Origin: JBLHZY01 sp050633265
Lineage (GTDB): Bacteria; Pseudomonadota; Alphaproteobacteria; Rhodobacterales; Rhodobacteraceae
Reading direction: 5' to 3'
Assembly (NCBI GenBank): GCA_050633265.1
Contig: JBOEGE010000005.1
Coordinates: 645,462 to 709,461 of the forward strand
Length of the DNA stretch: 64,000 bases
Shown: in pieces, positions 59,536 through 64,000 of the stretch
How positions within the stretch are numbered: position 1 is the stretch's first letter
Layout of the letters: each line of letters opens with the position of its first letter
Program-made: the position numbers and the translations under genes
Notes under the pieces: model-generated
What the model was told of the DNA's origin: nothing
Databases searched by the model: none
The model's input: the letters and a program-made list of their open reading frames with translations, nothing else

Positions 59536-60243
59536 TTAGCGACGGCCGCCAGCACCACGTGGTGCAGGGCCTTCTTGGAGCTCAGCTTGGCGACGGTCAC
59601 GAGCCTGAGGATCGTGTTCCATGATCTCGCCTTTGAAGATCCAAGTTTTGATGCCGATGATGCCATAAGCCGTTGAGGCTTCAGCATGTGCGTAATCGAT
59701 GTCGGCACGAAGCGTGTGCAAAGGCACGCGGCCTTCACGATACCATTCGGTCCGGGCGATCTCAGCGCCGCCAAGACGGCCAGCAACGTTTACACGAATG
59801 CCAAGCGCGCCCATGCGCATTGCGTTTTGAACGGCGCGCTTCATAGCGCGACGGAACGAAACACGGCGCTCGAGCTGCTGTGCGATGCTTTCGCCAACGA
59901 GGGCGGCATCAAGCTCGGGCTTGCGCACTTCAACGATGTTGAGGTGCAATTCGCTGTCAGTCATCGCGGCGAGCTTCTTGCGAAGTGTCTCGATGTCTGC
60001 GCCTTTTTTACCGATGATAACACCGGGGCGTGCTGTGTGAATCGTGACGCGGCACTTGCGGTGCGGACGTTCGATGATCACACGGCTGATACCGGCTTGC
60101 TTGCACTCTTCTTTGATGAATTCGCGCATGCGGATATCTTCAAGAAGAAGATCGCCGAAATCTTTGCTGTCAGCATACCAGCGGCTATCCCAAGTACGGT
60201 TAACCTGAAGGCGCATGCCGATTGGATTGACTTTTTGACCCAT
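59536..60243 (-). CDS. rpsC: 30S ribosomal protein S3
   Basis: A 235-residue S3. The KH region is TARPGVIIGKKGADIETLRK; the C-terminal domain has YREGRVPLHTLRADIDYAHA. Start shares a base with the rplV stop (TAATG). Confidence 0.97.
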   Translation of the reverse strand: MGQKVNPIGMRLQVNRTWDSRWYADSKDFGDLLLEDIRMREFIKEECKQAGISRVIIERPHRKCRVTIHTARPGVIIGKKGADIETLRKKLAAMTDSELHLNIVEVRKPELDAALVGESIAQQLERRVSFRRAMKRAVQNAMRMGALGIRVNVAGRLGGAEIARTEWYREGRVPLHTLRADIDYAHAEASTAYGIIGIKTWIFKGEIMEHDPQARDRRQAELQEGPAPRGAGGRR

Positions 60244-60623
60244 TATGCCTGCTCCTCAACTTGACGGACTTTGATCGTAAGCTCAGCAAAAGGCTTAAGG
60301 ATTTTGCCAAAACGGCCACGAGCACGCGGGCGACCGCGCTTCATAGTCATGTTTTTGCCAACCCAAGCTTCGGCGACGATAAGCTCATCCACATCAAGAT
60401 TGTGGTTGTTCTCAGCGTTGGCGATAGCGGACTGAAGGCATTTCTTCACGTCTGCTGCGATGCGCTTGTTGCTAAAGGTCAGGTCCGTGAGGGCCTTATC
60501 AACCTTTTTGCCGCGGATCATCTGCGCCACGAGGTTCAGTTTTTGCGGGCTTGTGCGAAGCATCTTGGTTTTGGCCAAGGCTTCGTTGTCAGCCACGCGG
60601 CGGGGATTTTTATCCTTGCTCAT
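60243..60623 (-). CDS. rplV: 50S ribosomal protein L22
   Basis: A 126-residue L22: LRTSPQKLNLVAQMIRGKKV at the start and the exit-tunnel loop region KNMTMKRGRPRARGRFGKIL. Confidence 0.97.
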   Translation of the reverse strand: MSKDKNPRRVADNEALAKTKMLRTSPQKLNLVAQMIRGKKVDKALTDLTFSNKRIAADVKKCLQSAIANAENNHNLDVDELIVAEAWVGKNMTMKRGRPRARGRFGKILKPFAELTIKVRQVEEQA

Positions 60624-60626
60624 GGC

Positions 60627-60905
60627 TTACTTCCGCTTCGCTTTTTTGTCGGCAGCGTGGCCATAATAGGTCCGAGTTGGTGAAAACTCACCGAACTTCT
60701 GACCAATCATGTCTTCTGTGACGTTGACAGGAATATGTTTACGGCCGTTATAAACGCCAAACGTCAGACCCACAAATTGGGGCAGGATCGTCGAGCGGCG
60801 CGACCAGATTTTGATAACTTCATTGCGACCGGATTCACGGCTCTTCTCGGCTTTCTTAAGCACATAAGAGTCGACGAACGGGCCTTTCCATACAGAACGT
60901 GCCAT
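60627..60905 (-). CDS. rpsS: 30S ribosomal protein S19
   Basis: A 92-residue S19: ARSVWKGPFVDSYVLKKAEK and RSTILPQFVGLTFGVYNGRK. Full length. Confidence 0.97.
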   Translation of the reverse strand: MARSVWKGPFVDSYVLKKAEKSRESGRNEVIKIWSRRSTILPQFVGLTFGVYNGRKHIPVNVTEDMIGQKFGEFSPTRTYYGHAADKKAKRK

Positions 60906-60908
60906 GTC

Positions 60909-61751
60909 TTAGCGGCCCTTCTTCTTGGCGTGACGCGAGCGAATGATAAGCTTGCTGGACGCCTTTTTCTTGTTGCGCGTTTTCGCACCCTTCGTTGGTT
61001 TGCCCCAAGGCGTAACCGGGTGACGACCGCCCGATGTCCGACCTTCACCACCACCATGTGGGTGATCGACCGGGTTCATAACAACACCACGAACAGATGG
61101 GCGGATGCCCTTGTGGCGGTTACGACCAGCTTTACCAAAGTTTTGGTTGCTGTTGTCGGGGTTGGAAACGGCGCCAACAGTGGCCATGCATTCTTGGCGA
61201 ACCAGGCGAAGCTCGCCCGAGCTCAGACGGATCTGAGCGTAGCCACCATCACGGCCAACAAATTGAGCATAAGTCCCAGCAGCACGAGCGATCTGCCCGC
61301 CCTTGCCTGGCTTCATTTCAACGTTGTGAACAATCGTCCCGATGGGCATGCCCGAGAATGGCATCGCATTGCCCGGCTTCACATCGGTTTTGGCGCCAGC
61401 AACCACTGTATCCCCAACAGCAAGGCGCTGTGGAGCAAGGATATAAGTCTGCTCGCCATCTTCGTATTTCAACAACGCGATAAACGCTGTCCGGTTAGGG
61501 TCATATTCGATGCGTTCAACTGTACCGGGCATATCAAACTTCGTGCGTTTGAAATCCACAATACGATAGAGACGCTTCGCCCCGCCGCCTTTGCGGCGCA
61601 TCGTGATCCGTCCGGTGTTGTTCCGGCCGCCATTCTTGGTCAAACCCTCAGTGAGGGCTTTAACCGGGCGACCTTTCCAAAGCTCCGAACGGTCGATCAG
61701 AACCAACCCACGTTGGCCAGGCGTCGTCGGTTTGTACGACTTGAGTGCCAT
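60909..61751 (-). CDS. rplB: 50S ribosomal protein L2
   Basis: A 280-residue L2. The peptidyl-transferase-near segment RGVVMNPVDHPHGGGEGRTS is intact, as is the early TGRITMRRKGGGAKRLYRIV. Confidence 0.97.
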   Translation of the reverse strand: MALKSYKPTTPGQRGLVLIDRSELWKGRPVKALTEGLTKNGGRNNTGRITMRRKGGGAKRLYRIVDFKRTKFDMPGTVERIEYDPNRTAFIALLKYEDGEQTYILAPQRLAVGDTVVAGAKTDVKPGNAMPFSGMPIGTIVHNVEMKPGKGGQIARAAGTYAQFVGRDGGYAQIRLSSGELRLVRQECMATVGAVSNPDNSNQNFGKAGRNRHKGIRPSVRGVVMNPVDHPHGGGEGRTSGGRHPVTPWGKPTKGAKTRNKKKASSKLIIRSRHAKKKGR

Positions 61752-61877
61752 GCTTTCTGTCTTCCGTCAGCTTCGAACCAAGGTTGGTTCGGTTTCAATA
61801 AGGGCCCCGAAGGTCCCACTCTTCCAATGAAACCAGCCCCCGCGCAGGCGCAGGGGCTGGAGATTCGCTCGCTTCTA

Positions 61878-62174
61878 TCAGAGGCCTGTGGAGACGTCGA
61901 TAGTGTTACCCTCTTCAAGGGTCACATAAGCTTTTTTAACATCTTTCCGCTTGCCGAGTTGGCCGCGGAACCGCTTGCTTTTGCCTTTGGTGATGGTTGT
62001 GTTCACAGCCTTCACCTTCACACCAAACAATTCCTCAACGGCTTGTTTGATCTGTGGCTTGTTCGAGTCGATCGCAACTTCGAAAACAACTGCGCCATTT
62101 TCAGACGCCATAGTGGCTTTCTCAGTGATGATCGGCTTGCGGATCACATCGTAATGTTCTGCTTTAGCGCTCAT
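61878..62174 (-). CDS. rplW: 50S ribosomal protein L23
   Basis: A 98-residue L23 with DVIRKPIITEKATMASENGA and NKPQIKQAVEELFGVKVKAV. Docking site for trigger factor and SRP. ATGA overlap with rplD. Confidence 0.97.
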   Translation of the reverse strand: MSAKAEHYDVIRKPIITEKATMASENGAVVFEVAIDSNKPQIKQAVEELFGVKVKAVNTTITKGKSKRFRGQLGKRKDVKKAYVTLEEGNTIDVSTGL

Positions 62175-62791
62175 TTCAAACGAGCCTCCAATGCTTCGAT
62201 CCCCGACTTGGTGATCACGAGTGTGTCACGCTTGAGGATATCATAAACGTTTGCACCCATTGTCGGCAGCACATCAACACCCATGATGTTTTGTGCTGCA
62301 CGCGCAAAGTTTGCATTCACTTCGGCACCATCAATCACAAGCACGCGCTTCCAACCGTTCTCTTTAACCGCCTTGGCCAAAGTTGAGGTCTTTGCATCCG
62401 CCAGAACCGCATCATCAAGGATAACGAGGTTACCAGTCGCCGCTTTAGAAGACAGAGCATGGCGCAGGCCAAGCTTGCGGAACTTCTTTGTCAGCTCGTG
62501 GCCGTGGCTGCGAGGTGTTGGGCCTTTGTAAACACCACCACCGCGGAAGATCGGCGCAGAACGCGCACCGTGACGTGCGCCGCCAGTGCCTTTCTGACGG
62601 TAGATCTTCTTGGTCGAGTATTTCACTTCGGAACGTGTCTTTACCTTGTGCGTGCCGGCTTGCGCATTGTTGCGCTGCCAACGGACCACACGGTGAAGAA
62701 TGTCCGCACGTGGCTCAAGACCAAACAGGGCCTCGTCAAGATCCAGCGTGCCGGCTTTTTTGCCGTCAAGTTTGATTACGTCAAGTTTCAT
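62171..62791 (-). CDS. rplD: 50S ribosomal protein L4
   Basis: A 206-residue L4: NAQAGTHKVKTRSEVKYSTK and RQKGTGGARHGARSAPIFRG, the tunnel loop. ATGA overlaps at both ends. Confidence 0.97.
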   Translation of the reverse strand: MKLDVIKLDGKKAGTLDLDEALFGLEPRADILHRVVRWQRNNAQAGTHKVKTRSEVKYSTKKIYRQKGTGGARHGARSAPIFRGGGVYKGPTPRSHGHELTKKFRKLGLRHALSSKAATGNLVILDDAVLADAKTSTLAKAVKENGWKRVLVIDGAEVNANFARAAQNIMGVDVLPTMGANVYDILKRDTLVITKSGIEALEARLK

Positions 62792-63525
62792 GCTTCACCC
62801 CCTTCAGCGGGTGCTTCGGCAGGCGCCTCAGCAGGAGCAGCAGCTTGAGCAGACTTCAGACCAGCGGGAAGAACCGCATTCTCGGGGAATGGCTTCTTCA
62901 CGGCGTCTTTGATCGTAACCCAGCCACCTTTGGAGCCCGGAACAGCGCCTTTCACCATGATCAAGCCACGGTCGAGGTCTGTACGAACAACTTGCAGGTT
63001 TTGCGTTGTCACGCGGGCAGCACCCATGTGACCGGCCATTTTCTTGCCTTTGAAAACCTTGCCTGGATCCTGACACTGACCAGTCGAACCATGCGAACGG
63101 TGAGAGATCGAAACACCGTGCGTGGCGCGAAGGCCTTTAAAGTTGTGGCGCTTCATCGCACCGGCAAACCCTTTACCGATCGATGTACCAGCAACATCAA
63201 CAAACTGACCTTCAAAGTAGTGATCAGCCGTGATCTCTTCGCCAACAGCGATGAGATTTGCAGCATCCACGCGGAATTCAGCAACCTTGCGCTTGGGCGC
63301 AACATTGGCCGCGGCAAAGTGGCCGCGCATGGCTTGGGATGTCCGCTTTGCTTTTGCAGAACCCGCACCGAGCTGAACAGCTGTGTAGCCATCCTTATCG
63401 GCAGTGCGTTGAGCAACAACTTGCAGAGCATCGAGTTGGAGAACGGTCACAGGAATCTGCTTGCCGTCATCCATGAACAAGCGGGTCATGCCCACTTTTT
63501 TCGCGATTACACCAGAGCGCAACAT
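62788..63525 (-). CDS. rplC: 50S ribosomal protein L3
   Basis: A 245-residue L3: MLRSGVIAKKVGMTRLFMDD and GVSISHRSHGSTGQCQDPGK. The C-terminal 20 residues are Ala/Glu repeats (AEAPAEAPAEGG), an alphaproteobacterial-style tail. Confidence 0.97.
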   Translation of the reverse strand: MLRSGVIAKKVGMTRLFMDDGKQIPVTVLQLDALQVVAQRTADKDGYTAVQLGAGSAKAKRTSQAMRGHFAAANVAPKRKVAEFRVDAANLIAVGEEITADHYFEGQFVDVAGTSIGKGFAGAMKRHNFKGLRATHGVSISHRSHGSTGQCQDPGKVFKGKKMAGHMGAARVTTQNLQVVRTDLDRGLIMVKGAVPGSKGGWVTIKDAVKKPFPENAVLPAGLKSAQAAAPAEAPAEAPAEGGEA

Positions 63526-63539
63526 ATCCGTAGCCCTCC

Positions 63540-63848
63540 TTAAACTTTGATTTCGACGTCAACGCCAGCAGCAAGGTCGAGCTTCATCAGCGCGTCCACT
63601 GTCTGTGGTGTTGGGTCTACGATGTCGAGAAGACGCTTATGCGTACGGATCTCGAACTGCTCGCGTGATTTTTTGTCGATGTGAGGGCCACGAAGAACCG
63701 TGAACTTCTCAATTTTATTTGGCAGCGGGATGGGCCCACGAACAGTAGCGCCGGTGCGCTTTGCTGTGTTTACGATTTCTTGTGTGGAGGAATCCAACAC
63801 GCGGAAATCGAAAGCTTTCAGCCGGATGCGAATAGTTTGCGACTGCAT
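63540..63848 (-). CDS. rpsJ: 30S ribosomal protein S10
   Basis: A 102-residue S10/NusE: IRIRLKAFDFRVLDSSTQEI and GPIPLPNKIEKFTVLRGPHI. First gene of the S10 cluster after tuf. Also a component of antitermination complexes. Confidence 0.97.
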   Translation of the reverse strand: MQSQTIRIRLKAFDFRVLDSSTQEIVNTAKRTGATVRGPIPLPNKIEKFTVLRGPHIDKKSREQFEIRTHKRLLDIVDPTPQTVDALMKLDLAAGVDVEIKV

Positions 63849-63927
63849 TGTCTTGCCTTTCGCGGCTTAGAGTTGAGAGGTCGAAAGCGCACCATGCGCC
63901 CCCCACGTCGAACCCGGAAAAGTTTTG

Positions 63928-63951
63928 CAGGGTGGGCCGAAACCCACCCTG
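63928..63951 (-). terminator. Hairpin between tuf and rpsJ
   Basis: CAGGGTGGG (63928-63936) and CCCACCCTG (63943-63951) make a perfect 9-bp stem, 29 nt after the tuf stop; on the minus strand CAAAACTTTT follows. A likely partial terminator of tuf. Confidence 0.6.
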
Positions 63952-63979
63952 CGTATCAGTAGCTTAGCGGTCCGCCAAA

Positions 63980-64000
63980 TTACGCGATGATCTTAGACAC
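63980..64000 (-). CDS. tuf: Elongation factor Tu, C-terminal end only
   Basis: The last seven codons on the minus strand read VSKIIA and stop, the usual end of EF-Tu, and the place before rpsJ is where tuf normally lies. The rest is outside the window. Confidence 0.75.
   Translation of the reverse strand: MSKIIA

Noticed and set aside
1..64000. CRISPR arrays, prophage, transposases, rRNA genes
   Set aside because: No regularly spaced repeats, phage modules, transposase motifs or rRNA sequence were seen on reading both strands.

Overview
The window reads as chromosome of a marine-type alphaproteobacterium of the order Rhodobacterales (Roseobacter group). The basis is gene order and families: the tuf-S10-spc-alpha ribosomal cluster, rpmH-rnpA-yidD-ttcA-yidC-yihA-argB, an aapJQMP general amino acid transporter, an ATP12-type F1 assembly chaperone next to rarA/crcB/rluC, a LuxR/LuxI pair, TRAP transport and NasST nitrate control. 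No species is claimed.

Layout. 1-4,683 (minus strand): nitrate uptake nasT-nasS, then a leader with ANTAR-type RNA hairpins and an intrinsic terminator, then nrtA-nrtB-nrtD (nrtD cut by the window edge). 4,856-12,883: a sugar-type ABC operon whose second permease is fused to a strictosidine synthase/SMP-30-like beta-propeller, followed by a free-standing degenerate propeller paralogue and the double ATPase; a divergent AraC regulator probably controls it. 13,016-15,750: yaeQ, a small secreted orphan, gene-poor DNA and a winged-helix regulator. 16,093-22,755: a TRAP transporter divergent from a fused 5-oxoprolinase/hydantoinase, with two perfect inverted repeats between them. 22,905-24,976: an FAD oxidoreductase translationally coupled to an ECF41-type sigma factor, preceded by an ECF41-like promoter. 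25,441-25,517: tRNA-Arg(ACG). 25,576-29,181: TVP38-type membrane protein, dihydrolipoamide dehydrogenase-like flavoprotein and a sensor kinase whose start is abnormal. 29,361-36,872 (plus strand): rpmH, rnpA, yidD, ttcA, a GGDEF(degenerate)-EAL protein, yidC, yihA, argB and a SixA-like phosphatase. 36,962-41,450: aapJQMP, with aapQ interrupted by one in-frame TGA. 41,658-45,142: rarA-crcB-rluC-ATP12 chaperone. 45,238-46,751: luxR-luxI and a small divergent ORF. 46,839-64,000: rplQ back to tuf, the ribosomal supercluster on the minus strand.

The ribosomal cluster is the most unusual part at the structural level. It is split twice. Between rplP and rpmC sit a strong terminator and three non-ribosomal genes (a small conserved protein, an ArsR regulator and a SRPBCC protein). 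Between rpmD and rplO sits an AT-richer unknown gene on the opposite strand, with an intrinsic terminator that ends the rpmD transcript and a plausible new promoter for rplO-secY-adk-rpsM-rpsK-rpoA-rplQ. The cluster therefore probably runs as three transcripts.

Most starts were chosen by ribosome-binding site and by ATGA/TGATG overlaps, which are frequent here. All family calls come from reading the translated sequence, not from database searches.
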